This document shows positions 31,379-38,788 of a stretch of 64,000 nt of DNA, in pieces. Every line of letters begins with the position of its first letter. Within the stretch, counting starts at the first letter, position 1. Source of the DNA: Bradyrhizobium erythrophlei (lineage in GTDB: Bacteria; Pseudomonadota; Alphaproteobacteria; Rhizobiales; Xanthobacteraceae). The translations under genes were made by a program, and so were the position numbers. Where the stretch lies: the NCBI GenBank assembly GCA_900129675.1, contig FSRD01000002.1, positions 930,001 to 994,000 on the forward strand. The letters run 5' to 3'. The notes under the pieces were generated by a model that ran no database searches, was not told the origin of the DNA, and worked only from the letters and a program-made list of their open reading frames with translations.

Positions 31379-33172
31379 ATGCGACACTTTGAGAGAAGTA
31401 ACGGGCCCAGGACCAGGACCCGCGTCTTGATGATGACAAGCGCGGTGGCGCTGATGGCAGCCTCGGCTGCGATCACTGCGCCGGCGCGTGCGGACGAAGC
31501 TGCCGCCAAGAAATGGATCGACAGCGAATTCCAGCCTTCGACGTTGTCCAAGGACGACCAGATGAAGGAAATGCAGTGGTTCATCAAGGCCGCCGCTCCC
31601 TTCAAGGGGATGGAGATCAACGCCGTCTCCGAAACGTTGACGGTGCACCAGTATGAATCGCAGACGCTGGCCAAGGCCTTCGAGGAAATCACCGGCATCA
31701 AGGTCAAGCACGACATCATCCAGGAAGGTGACGTCGTCGAGAAGATCCAGACCCAGATGCAGTCCGGCAAGAACGTCTATGACGGCTGGATCAACGACTC
31801 CGACTTCATCGGAACCCACTTCCGCTACGGTCAGGCCGTCGATCTGACGGAATGGATGGACAAGGAAGGCAAGGACGTCACCGACCCGATGCTCGACGTC
31901 AACGACTTCATCGGCAAGTCGTTCACCACGGCGCCGAACGGGCATCTCTACCAGTTGCCCGACCAGCAGTTCGCGAATCTCTATTGGTTCCGCTACGACT
32001 GGTTCTCCAATCCCGACTACAAAGCCAAGTTCAAGGCCAAGTATGGCTACGACCTCGGCGTTCCCGTGAACTGGTCGGCCTATGAGGATATCGCCGAGTT
32101 CTTCACCAACGACATCAAGGAAATCAACGGCGTCCGGGTCTATGGCCACATGGATTACGGCAAGAAGGATCCCTCGTTGGGCTGGCGGTTTACCGACGCG
32201 TGGTTGTCGATGGCCGGCAACGGCGACAAGGGTATCCCGAACGGACTTCCGGTCGATGAATGGGGCATCCGCATGGAAGGCTGCCGTCCGGTCGGCTCAT
32301 CCGTCGAACGTGGCGGTGACGTCAACGGTCCGGCGGCGGTCTATTCGATCGTCAAGTATCTCGACTGGATGAAGAAATATGCCCCGCCGCAGGCGCAGGG
32401 CATGACATTCTCCGAATCCGGCCCGGTACCGTCGCAAGGCAATATCGCCCAGCAGATCTTCTGGTACACCGCCTTCACCGCCGACATGGTGAAGCCCGGT
32501 CTGCCGGTTATGAATGCTGACGGTACGCCGAAGTGGCGCATGGCACCGTCGCCGCACGGCTCGTACTGGAAGGACGGCATGAAACTCGGCTACCAGGACG
32601 TGGGTTCGGCCACTTTGCTGAAGTCCACCCCGGTCGACCGCCGCAAGGCGGCTTGGCTCTATCTGCAGTTCATCAACTCCAAGACGGTGACCCTGAAGAA
32701 GAGCCATGTCGGTCTGACGTTTACGCGTGAGTCCGACATCTGGGACAAGTCGTTCACCGAGCGCGCGCCGAAGCTCGGCGGCCTGATCGAGTTCTACCGC
32801 TCGCCCGCGCGCGTGCAGTGGACCCCGACCGGCAACAACGTGCCTGATTATCCGAAGCTTGCTCAATTGTGGTGGCAGAACATCGGCGATGCGTCGTCGG
32901 GTGCGAAGACGCCACAGGCCGCGATGGACTCGCTGGCCGCGGCGCAGGACTCGGTGATGGAACGTCTGGAGAAATCCGGTGTCCAGGGCGCCTGCGGACC
33001 GAAGCTGAACAAGAAGGAATCGGCCGAGTACTGGTTCGCGAAGTCGGCCAAGGACGGCAACATCGCGCCCCAGCGCAAGCTGGCGAACGAGAAGCCGAAG
33101 GGCGAAACCGTCGACTACGACACGCTGATCAAGTCGTGGCCGGCCTCGCCGCCGAAGCGCGCTTCGAACTGA
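31379..33172 (+). CDS. glpV: glycerol ABC transporter substrate-binding protein GlpV
   Basis: The 597-residue periplasmic protein binds glycerol for GlpSTPQ. A long signal peptide (MTSAVALMAASAAITAPARA) is followed by a family-1 binding-protein fold with TLTVHQYESQTLAKAFEEIT, YGYDLGVPVNWSAYEDIAEF, YGHMDYGKKDPSLGWRFTDA and SATLLKSTPVDRRKAAWLYL. The large size is characteristic of the GlpV group. The start at 31379 has GGAGGAAAC at good spacing, which rules out the longer upstream frame. A strong terminator follows 110 bases after the stop. The glycerol kinase gene glpK, which follows in Rhizobium, is absent here. Confidence 0.9.
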   Translation: MRHFERSNGPRTRTRVLMMTSAVALMAASAAITAPARADEAAAKKWIDSEFQPSTLSKDDQMKEMQWFIKAAAPFKGMEINAVSETLTVHQYESQTLAKAFEEITGIKVKHDIIQEGDVVEKIQTQMQSGKNVYDGWINDSDFIGTHFRYGQAVDLTEWMDKEGKDVTDPMLDVNDFIGKSFTTAPNGHLYQLPDQQFANLYWFRYDWFSNPDYKAKFKAKYGYDLGVPVNWSAYEDIAEFFTNDIKEINGVRVYGHMDYGKKDPSLGWRFTDAWLSMAGNGDKGIPNGLPVDEWGIRMEGCRPVGSSVERGGDVNGPAAVYSIVKYLDWMKKYAPPQAQGMTFSESGPVPSQGNIAQQIFWYTAFTADMVKPGLPVMNADGTPKWRMAPSPHGSYWKDGMKLGYQDVGSATLLKSTPVDRRKAAWLYLQFINSKTVTLKKSHVGLTFTRESDIWDKSFTERAPKLGGLIEFYRSPARVQWTPTGNNVPDYPKLAQLWWQNIGDASSGAKTPQAAMDSLAAAQDSVMERLEKSGVQGACGPKLNKKESAEYWFAKSAKDGNIAPQRKLANEKPKGETVDYDTLIKSWPASPPKRASN

Positions 33173-33187
33173 GTTCTCCCGATATCG

Positions 33188-33275
33188 GGATGGCCGGGCT
33201 TGACCCGGCCATCCACGACTTTCTTCGAAAAAAGCAAGAAGTGGATGCACGGCACAAGGCCGGGCATGACGGACA
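33188..33275. repeat. REP-like palindromic repeat after glpV
   Basis: A perfect 11-bp stem GGATGGCCGGG / CCCGGCCATCC with a five-base loop (33188-33214) is followed by a second half ending AAGGCCGGGCATGACGG. The sequence resembles, from memory, a dispersed palindromic element of rhizobial genomes. It could stabilise the operon's 3' end. Confidence 0.65.
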
Positions 33276-33283
33276 GAAAAACG

Positions 33284-33316
33284 AAAGGCCGGGAGCGATC
33301 CCGGCCTTTTTTCTTT
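33284..33316 (+). terminator. rho-independent terminator of the glp operon
   Basis: AAAGGCCGGGA (33284-33294) pairs perfectly with TCCCGGCCTTT across a four-base loop, and the stem runs directly into TTTTTTCTTT. It is the first such structure after glpV. Confidence 0.88.
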
Positions 33317-33368
33317 GCAATGGCGGCTTTGCTTGGCACCATATTGACCACGACACAGGAGCCTCGCC

Positions 33369-34079
33369 ATGCGCATGATTTTTCGCTGCGACCCGGCATT
33401 GTCGGATCATCTGCCGCGGCCGGTTGCGGCGCGTACGGCGCTGCCCGACTGGCTCCGCGCCATGCCTTCGAAAGCGCATTCGGAAATCCATGGCCGCGAC
33501 ATCCGTACCGTGAAGCAATGCCCGCCATTCGTCGATGCGATGGCTTATGGAGTCATGGTTCTGTTACCCTGCGACGTCGCGGTCGATCGTGGCGCGTTCT
33601 CCTGGAATTGGGATATTCCGGAACCCGCCACTTCAGGGCATCCGCGCGCGCCGTTGAGTTTTCACGTCGCCGCGCAGCTTGCGGGCGCGCCGTTTGCCGG
33701 GGGCACGCAAGCCGCCATCAAGTTCAACAGTTTCTGGACCATCGAGGTGGAGCCAGGCTGGTCGCTGTTTGCGACCCATCCCGTCAATCGCGATGATCTG
33801 CCGTTTCACTTGATTTCCGGATTGGTCGATGCCGATCGCTTCCACGACGGCGGCATCAATTTCCCGGCGATCTGGACCCAGCCCGATTTTTCGGGGGTCT
33901 TGCCCAAGGGCACGCCGGTGGCGCAATGTTTTGCGGTGCCGCGCACGGCGCCGCAACTCGTGTTCGAGAGTTTCGACGAGGCGCACCGGGAGGCCTATTC
34001 AAAAACCGTTGCCGACGTGCTGGCCGCGCCCAACGTCTACCGCAAACATTTTCGCGCGCGGCGAGGGCGGGCCTCCTAG
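33369..34079 (+). CDS. conserved hypothetical protein
   Basis: A 236-residue cytoplasmic protein without signal peptide or membrane segment. It contains HGRDIRTVKQCPPFVDAMAY, KFNSFWTIEVEPGWSLFATH, PFHLISGLVDADRFHDGGIN and FPAIWTQPDFSGVLPKGTPV. The compact, tryptophan-rich beta segments and the phrase LPKGTPVAQ look like a cupin-type or dioxygenase-like barrel, but I cannot assign a family with confidence. It is monocistronic and converges with the TPR gene with a four-base overlap of the ends. An ordinary codon pattern supports a real gene. Confidence 0.75.
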   Translation: MRMIFRCDPALSDHLPRPVAARTALPDWLRAMPSKAHSEIHGRDIRTVKQCPPFVDAMAYGVMVLLPCDVAVDRGAFSWNWDIPEPATSGHPRAPLSFHVAAQLAGAPFAGGTQAAIKFNSFWTIEVEPGWSLFATHPVNRDDLPFHLISGLVDADRFHDGGINFPAIWTQPDFSGVLPKGTPVAQCFAVPRTAPQLVFESFDEAHREAYSKTVADVLAAPNVYRKHFRARRGRAS

Positions 34080-34888
34080 CCGCCAAGTGAGCGGCGCAGC
34101 GATGCCTCGTCGAGCCACAGGCGGCCGTAGGGAGCCGACGTCAGCGCCATCGCGATCGTGCCGAATGTTTGGGGGCGCAGGCGATAGGCTTCGGCGTAGG
34201 CGCGCATCGCGCCGTCGAGATCGCCTTTCTCTTGCAGCACGACGCCGAGATTGAGCGCGGCCTCGGCATGGTTGGGCTTTTTTTCCAGCGCCTTGCGGTA
34301 GGCGGTGGCGGCGCCATTGGGGTCGCGCAAATCCTGGCGCGCGAGGCCGAGATCGAACCAGACGGATGCCGGAGCGTCATTTTTCGCGGCGCGTTCGAGC
34401 AAGGTCGCGGCGGCGGCATGGTCGCCGTCCTCCCATGCCAATCGTCCAAGCCGCGCCGCGGCCTCGGTGTTCGTTGGAACCACTTCCAGGATTGCCCGCC
34501 ACGCGGCGCGTGCCTGCGGCCGTAAGCCCGCCTGGTCGAGCGTCCGGGCCTTTTCCAGGAACGCTTCGCGTTGCGGCGCCAGCGCGATGGCGCGATCCAG
34601 ATGCGACAGCGCGCCGTCAAGATCCCCCGCGGCGCGGGCGATACGGGCGGCGAGCAGATGCGCGGCCGCATTTCCCGGCTGCTGGGCAAGGCTGGTCTCG
34701 ACATGCGCGCGAGCTGGCTGAACCTCGCCGCTGGAGAACAGCACCGCAGCAAGAAGGTGATTGAGCATGGGATCGCGGGGCTGGCGGCCCAACCCTTCTT
34801 CACAGAGCTTGCGCGCCTCGCCGGGTCGGCCGGAATTAAAGGCCGTCGTAGCCCTGCGAACGACTTCCTCGGCAGCGTGCTTGCTCAT
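34076..34888 (-). CDS. tetratricopeptide repeat protein
   Basis: This 270-residue protein consists of about seven TPR units, for example AFNSGRPGEARKLCEEGLGR, LDGALSHLDRAIALAPQREA and AAATAYRKALEKKPNHAEAA-like helices. The start at 34888 (MSKHAAEEV) is preferred; the longer open frame upstream runs through a terminator and a repeat and is not coding. There is no signal peptide, so it probably acts as a cytoplasmic scaffold. The partner is unknown. Its 3' end overlaps the convergent hypothetical gene by four bases. Confidence 0.82.
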   Translation of the reverse strand: MSKHAAEEVVRRATTAFNSGRPGEARKLCEEGLGRQPRDPMLNHLLAAVLFSSGEVQPARAHVETSLAQQPGNAAAHLLAARIARAAGDLDGALSHLDRAIALAPQREAFLEKARTLDQAGLRPQARAAWRAILEVVPTNTEAAARLGRLAWEDGDHAAAATLLERAAKNDAPASVWFDLGLARQDLRDPNGAATAYRKALEKKPNHAEAALNLGVVLQEKGDLDGAMRAYAEAYRLRPQTFGTIAMALTSAPYGRLWLDEASLRRSLGG

Positions 34889-34953
34889 CTCGAACACATT
34901 AAAACAAAACAACGCCGCTGCAAGACACGGTCGATCGTGAGCCGTCGCGAAAA

Positions 34954-34976
34954 AGGCCGGGAATGAATCCCGGCCT
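34954..34976 (-). terminator. rho-independent terminator after the Old Yellow Enzyme gene
   Basis: A 9-bp stem AGGCCGGGA / TCCCGGCCT with a five-base loop. Read on the minus strand it is followed by TTTTTCGCG, so it terminates the gene ending at 35105 before the TPR gene begins. Confidence 0.75.
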
Positions 34977-34986
34977 CTGTCTTCCC

Positions 34987-35094
34987 TCATTGCGAGCCAA
35001 CGGGTCGCGCGAATGTGCGCCCGATGATAAACTCCGCGAAGCAATCCATCGTGCTGCAAGGAAAGAGTGGATTGCTTCGTCGCTCGCAATGACG
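34987..35094. repeat. interspersed palindromic repeat, copy A
   Basis: The element starts TCATTGCGAGCC and ends in the complement GCTCGCAATGACG, with GCGAAGCAATCCA and TGGATTGCTTCG forming an inner stem. A second, longer copy lies at 36541-36694. Such elements are typical of Bradyrhizobium intergenic regions. Confidence 0.85.
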
Positions 35095-35104
35095 CCGAGA
35101 GCCG

Positions 35105-36208
35105 TTACTGCGCCGCCTCCGCCGCTTCCAGCGTCGGATAATCCGTGTACCCCTTGGCGCCGCCGCCGTAGAACGTCGCCTTGTCGAACGCGTTCAGGGG
35201 TGCCCCCTTCTGCAGGCGTTCGACCAGGTCGGGATTTGAGATGAACGGTTTTCCGAACGCGATCAGGTCGGCCTCGTTGGCGGCGAGCACCTTGGTCGCC
35301 AGCTCGAAGTCGTAGCCGTTGTTGGCGACATAGGCCTGCTTGAAGCGCTTGCGCAGCGAAGCATAGTCGAACGGCGCGACGTCGCGCGGACCGCCGGTGG
35401 CGCCTTCGATGACATGGATGTAAGTCAGCTTCAGCGCGTTGAGGTGATCGACGATGTAGTCGAACAGCGGCTGCGGATTTGAGTCGGAGACATCGTTGGC
35501 CGGCGTCACCGGCGAAATCCGGATGCCGGTCCGTTCGGCTCCTGCTTCCGCCGCGACGGCTTTCGAGATTTCCAGCATCAACTTCGCCCGGTTTTCGATC
35601 GATCCGCCGTAGGCATCGGTGCGCTTGTTGGTGCCGTCTTTCGCGAACTGGTCGAGCAGATAGCCATTGGCGCCGTGGATCTCGACACCGTCGAACCCGG
35701 CCGCAAGCGCATTCGCGGTGCCGCGTTTGAAGTCCTCGATGATCCCTGGAATTTCCGAAAGCTCGAGCGCGCGCGGCTCGGAGATGTCGGTAAAGAAGTT
35801 GTTGACGAACGTCTTGCCCTTGGCGCGGATCGCCGACGGCGCGACCGGTGCGCCGCCATTTGGCTGCAGCGAATTGTGCGAGACGCGGCCGACATGCCAG
35901 AGCTGGATGAAGATGCGCCCGCCGCGCTCATGCACGCGGTCGGTAACCTTGCGCCAGCCCGCGACCTGTTCTTTTGAGTAGATGCCGGGCGTGTCCTGAT
36001 AGCCCTGGCCCTGCGGCGACACCTGGCTGGCTTCGGTGATCAGGAGGCCTGCCGAGGCGCGCTGGGCGTAATATTCCACCGCCAATGGGCTCGGCACCAT
36101 GCCCGGAGGAACGGCACGGTTACGCGTCAAGGGCGCCATCACGAAGCGATTGGGCAGCGTGAGCGGGCCAAGCTTGTAGGGCTCGAACAGTTTGGTCGGT
36201 TGGCTCAT
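35105..36208 (-). CDS. Old Yellow Enzyme family alkene reductase
   Basis: The 367-residue FMN enzyme reduces activated carbon-carbon double bonds (enones, nitro compounds, maleimides) with NAD(P)H. Family motifs are LPNRFVMAPLTRNRAVP, FIQLWHVGRVSH, the catalytic histidine/asparagine pair in GVEIHGANGYLLDQF, TDAYGGSIENR and LIAFGKPFISNPDLV. The start at 36208 (MSQPTKLFEPYKLG) is the usual family beginning; the longer open frame upstream is not coding. The gene resembles NemA-type reductases. It ends before a repeat and a terminator and appears to be transcribed alone. Confidence 0.92.
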   Translation of the reverse strand: MSQPTKLFEPYKLGPLTLPNRFVMAPLTRNRAVPPGMVPSPLAVEYYAQRASAGLLITEASQVSPQGQGYQDTPGIYSKEQVAGWRKVTDRVHERGGRIFIQLWHVGRVSHNSLQPNGGAPVAPSAIRAKGKTFVNNFFTDISEPRALELSEIPGIIEDFKRGTANALAAGFDGVEIHGANGYLLDQFAKDGTNKRTDAYGGSIENRAKLMLEISKAVAAEAGAERTGIRISPVTPANDVSDSNPQPLFDYIVDHLNALKLTYIHVIEGATGGPRDVAPFDYASLRKRFKQAYVANNGYDFELATKVLAANEADLIAFGKPFISNPDLVERLQKGAPLNAFDKATFYGGGAKGYTDYPTLEAAEAAQ

Positions 36209-36294
36209 TTGTTCTTTCCAAGGAAGTGACTGACCCAGCAGATTTGTGCATTGCGGCGGCAAGCGCAATGCCCAAGCCATTCGGGATGTGCAGA

Positions 36295-36510
36295 TTAGCT
36301 GCGCAGGATCCCGGCCATGTGGCCGGCATCGAGGAACAGCGTGTGCGCGTTGACGTAGGAGGATTCGTTCGAAATCAGGAACAGCGCAGCATAGGCGACC
36401 TCCCAACCGGTGCCCTGGCGGCCGAACGGCACTGTCACCGCGCGGTCGGTCCGCCGGCGGCTGGCGGTGCGGTCCTTCAGCGCCAGCCCGTCGAGGCCGC
36501 CGAGATGGTT
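36295..36510 (-). pseudogene. truncated SDR-family oxidoreductase remnant
   Basis: Only the C-terminal part remains: GRQGTGWEVAYAALFLISNE followed by SSYVNAHTLFLDAGHMAG, the normal ending of a short-chain dehydrogenase. Upstream of this the frame passes into an interspersed repeat at 36541, and the cofactor-binding and catalytic parts are absent. The frame has no start of its own. The repeats may have accumulated after the gene was lost, or a deletion may have joined the two. Confidence 0.7.
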
Positions 36511-36540
36511 TACTCCCTCGGCTTTTGTTCTTTGTATTCC

Positions 36541-36694
36541 GTCATTGCGAGCCAACGGGTCGCGCGAATGCGCGCCCGACGATAAACGCCGCGAAGCAAT
36601 CCATACGGTCACGAAGGAAGGATGTATTGCTTCGTCGCGGAGTTTATCGTCGGGCCGGCCAAAGGCCGGACCCGTTGGCTCCTCGCAATGACGG
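36541..36694. repeat. interspersed palindromic repeat, copy B
   Basis: It shares TCATTGCGAGCCAACGGGTC and GCGAAGCAATCCAT with the copy at 34987, and closes with CCTCGCAATGACG. An extra inner palindrome (GGGCCGGCC and CCGGACCCGTTGGC) makes it longer. It abuts the SDR remnant. Confidence 0.85.
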
Positions 36695-36709
36695 GGGCTC
36701 TCTGAGTTC

Positions 36710-36811
36710 GTCATTCCGGGATGGTCCGAAGGACCAGACCTCAGATGCGCAATTGCGCATCGGGGAATTTCGAGATTCCGGGTTCAGCCCTGCGGGCTGC
36801 CCCGGAATGAC
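36710..36811. repeat. second type of interspersed palindrome
   Basis: The unit opens with GTCATTCCGGG and closes with CCCCGGAATGAC, and holds nested palindromes GGTCCGAAGGACC and GATGCGCAATTGCGCATC. It is a separate family from the TCATTGCGAG repeat beside it. It lies at the 3' end of the DUF1993 gene, where it could act as a transcription end. Confidence 0.8.
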
Positions 36812-36820
36812 AGCGAGTCT

Positions 36821-37324
36821 TTAACTCACGCCGAGAAAATCGCGCTTGCCGACTTCGACGCCGTTATGGCGCAGGATGCCGTGGGTGGTCGCGGCATGGA
36901 AGTAGAAATTCGGGAACGCAAACGCATTGAGGAACTGCTGGCCTTTCAGCGTGATGGAGCGATCGGGGCCGGCTGGGAAGGTGACGTCCTTGGCATCGGC
37001 ACCGTCGAACTGCGCCGGCTTGAACGACTTCACATAATCGATGGTTTTCGCCAGCCGCTGCTTCAATTCCTCAAAGGTCTTTTCGGTGTCGGGCGTCGAC
37101 GGCACCTCGCTGTGGGTGAGGCGCGCACAGCCCTTGGCCGCGAAATCGCAGGCGAGCTGAACCTGTTTGCTCAGCGGCAGCATGTCCGGATAGAGCCGCG
37201 CGCCGAACAATATGTCGGGCTGGATGTTCTTGGCCTTGCAATGCGCTTCGGTCTTGGTGAGCAGGCCGGAAAGGCTGCCGAGGATCTGGAGGAAGGCCGG
37301 AACGGTGGCGTCGTAGAAAGACAT
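36821..37324 (-). CDS. DUF1993 family protein
   Basis: The 167-residue helical protein starts MSFYDATVPAFLQILGSLSG and contains LYPDMLPLSKQVQLACDFA, FEELKQRLAKTIDYVKSF and NFYFHAATTHGILRHNGVE. This is the DUF1993 pattern, related to the DinB-like four-helix fold; the conserved histidines HAATTHGILRH may bind metal. The biochemical role is unknown. It is divergent from the lectin gene, with a 304-base gap between them. Confidence 0.85.
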   Translation of the reverse strand: MSFYDATVPAFLQILGSLSGLLTKTEAHCKAKNIQPDILFGARLYPDMLPLSKQVQLACDFAAKGCARLTHSEVPSTPDTEKTFEELKQRLAKTIDYVKSFKPAQFDGADAKDVTFPAGPDRSITLKGQQFLNAFAFPNFYFHAATTHGILRHNGVEVGKRDFLGVS

Positions 37325-37628
37325 CTGATGCTCTTTTCGTGTTGTGGAATTTCATACAGTGCAGGGTAACGCTGCTCGAAGTGGGGCGGCTGGAGATGAA
37401 TTACAACTCTTAAACGCGGTGTGGCCCGGTCAAATATTCTCTCGCCGCGATGTCTTTGTCCGGCCTTGCATCGCACCGGTTCACCCGATCGCGCCAGGTA
37501 TCGCCAGCCGATCACGTGTTGTTCATCGCGCTTCCAGTGTGAAGTTTCTCACATTCCGCTGGGGTCGATGCGTGAAAAATCACCATCCTGAGTTGAGGAT
37601 ACTTTCACGAACCAGAAGGACAACATCC
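37325..37628. other. 304-base divergent intergenic region
   Basis: The gap between the DUF1993 and lectin genes holds no coding frame. Apart from the CRP-type palindrome at 37538-37553, the stretch GGATACTTTC near 37601 may be part of a promoter for the lectin gene. Confidence 0.4.
37538..37553. promoter_or_regulatory. CRP/FNR-type palindrome upstream of the lectin gene
   Basis: TGTGA-AGTTTC-TCACA matches the TGTGA-N6-TCACA consensus of CRP exactly. It lies 75 bases before the lectin start, a plausible distance for activation. A CRP-like regulator in this organism may recognise a similar but not identical site. Confidence 0.6.
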
Positions 37629-38678
37629 ATGACCGATCAAGCTGCAGCATTGACGCACGCCGTAGCCGTCACCCGTAACTCCGACGGGAGAATCGAAATC
37701 TTCGGGGACGGCACCAACAAGGCACTTTGGCATATCTGGCAGGAGGCGCCGCATGCGGGACCATGGTCGACCTGGTCATCGCTCGGCGGCGGTCTCACCA
37801 GCGAACCCGCCGCGATCGACAATTCAGACGGACGACTCGAGGTGTTCGTGCGCGGCACCGACAATGCGCTCTGGCACATCTGGCAGATAGTGCCGGACTC
37901 CGGACCGTGGTCGGCATGGTCCTCGCTCGGCGGCGGCATCACCAGCGATCCGGTGGCCGCGCTGAATTCCGACGGGCGACTTGAAGTGTTCGCCCGCGGC
38001 ACCGACAACGCGCTCTGGCACATCTGGCAGACGGCGCCGCATGCCGGGCCGTGGTCGTCATGGGCGACCCTCGGCGGCGGCATCACCAGCGATCCGGCCG
38101 TGGCGGTCAATTCCGACGGACGGCTCGAGGTGTTCGTGCGCGGCACCGACAATGCGCTCTGGCACAATTGGCAGACGTTGCCGCATGCCGGACCGTGGTC
38201 GGGATGGGCTTCGCTCGGTGGAATCATCACCAGCGATCCCGAGGTGTTCGTCAACTCCGATGGGCGTCTCGAAGTGTTCGCCCGCGGCACCGACAACGCG
38301 CTCTGGCATATCTGGCAGACGGCGCCGCACGCCGGGCCGTGGTCGGGCTGGGACTCGCTTGGCGGCGTCATCACCAGCGATCCCGCGGTGGTCGATAATT
38401 CCGACGGGCGGCTGGAAGTGTTCGCGCGCGGCACCGACAGCGCGCTCTGGCATATCTGGCAGGAGGCGCCGCATGCAGGTCCCTGGTCGGGCTGGGCCTC
38501 GCTTGGCGGCGCCATCACCAGTGATCCGGTCGCGATCGATAATTCCGACGGGCGGCTGGAAGTGTTCGCGCGCGGCACCGACAGCGCGGTCTGGCACATC
38601 TGGCAACAGGCGCCGCGTGTGGGCCCGTGGTCCGGCTGGGCGTCCCTCGGCGGCAATGTGATCAACAATCCGCTGTAG
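37629..38678 (+). CDS. seven-bladed beta-propeller lectin, PLL-like
   Basis: The 349-residue protein is built almost only of seven repeats of 48 residues, each with NSDGRLEVF, RGTDNALWHIWQ, PHAGPWSGW and SLGG[GI]ITSDP. The pattern matches the PLL lectins of Photorhabdus and related tectonin-like propellers, which bind fucose and O-methylated sugars in pockets between blades. There is no signal peptide, so export, if any, needs another route or lysis. The start at 37629 follows CAGAAGGACAAC. The repeats are nearly identical at the DNA level, pointing to recent expansion or gene conversion. A CRP-type site lies upstream. Confidence 0.82.
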   Translation: MTDQAAALTHAVAVTRNSDGRIEIFGDGTNKALWHIWQEAPHAGPWSTWSSLGGGLTSEPAAIDNSDGRLEVFVRGTDNALWHIWQIVPDSGPWSAWSSLGGGITSDPVAALNSDGRLEVFARGTDNALWHIWQTAPHAGPWSSWATLGGGITSDPAVAVNSDGRLEVFVRGTDNALWHNWQTLPHAGPWSGWASLGGIITSDPEVFVNSDGRLEVFARGTDNALWHIWQTAPHAGPWSGWDSLGGVITSDPAVVDNSDGRLEVFARGTDSALWHIWQEAPHAGPWSGWASLGGAITSDPVAIDNSDGRLEVFARGTDSAVWHIWQQAPRVGPWSGWASLGGNVINNPL

Positions 38679-38759
38679 ACGTTCTGCCGCGTCGAAAAGA
38701 ATGGACGCTCTTGCGCACGATAGCTTTGAGTTGAATCGGCAATGAGCGAACTCGGTTCA

Positions 38760-38783
38760 CCTCTCCCCGCTTGCGGGGAGAGG
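38760..38783. terminator. hairpin between lectin and transglycosylase genes
   Basis: CCTCTCCCCGC and GCGGGGAGAGG pair perfectly over two loop bases. It lies between two convergent stops and can serve both, though there is no long T-run. Similar C/G-rich hairpins recur in related genomes. Confidence 0.6.
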
Positions 38784-38788
38784 GAACT

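Noticed and set aside
34889..35089. N-terminal extension of the TPR protein
   Set aside because: It would be encoded by a terminator and a palindromic repeat; the start at 34888 gives a normal TPR protein.
37629..38678. Regular 144-base repeats considered as a CRISPR or tandem-repeat array
   Set aside because: The repeats are in frame and encode blades of a propeller; there are no unique spacers.
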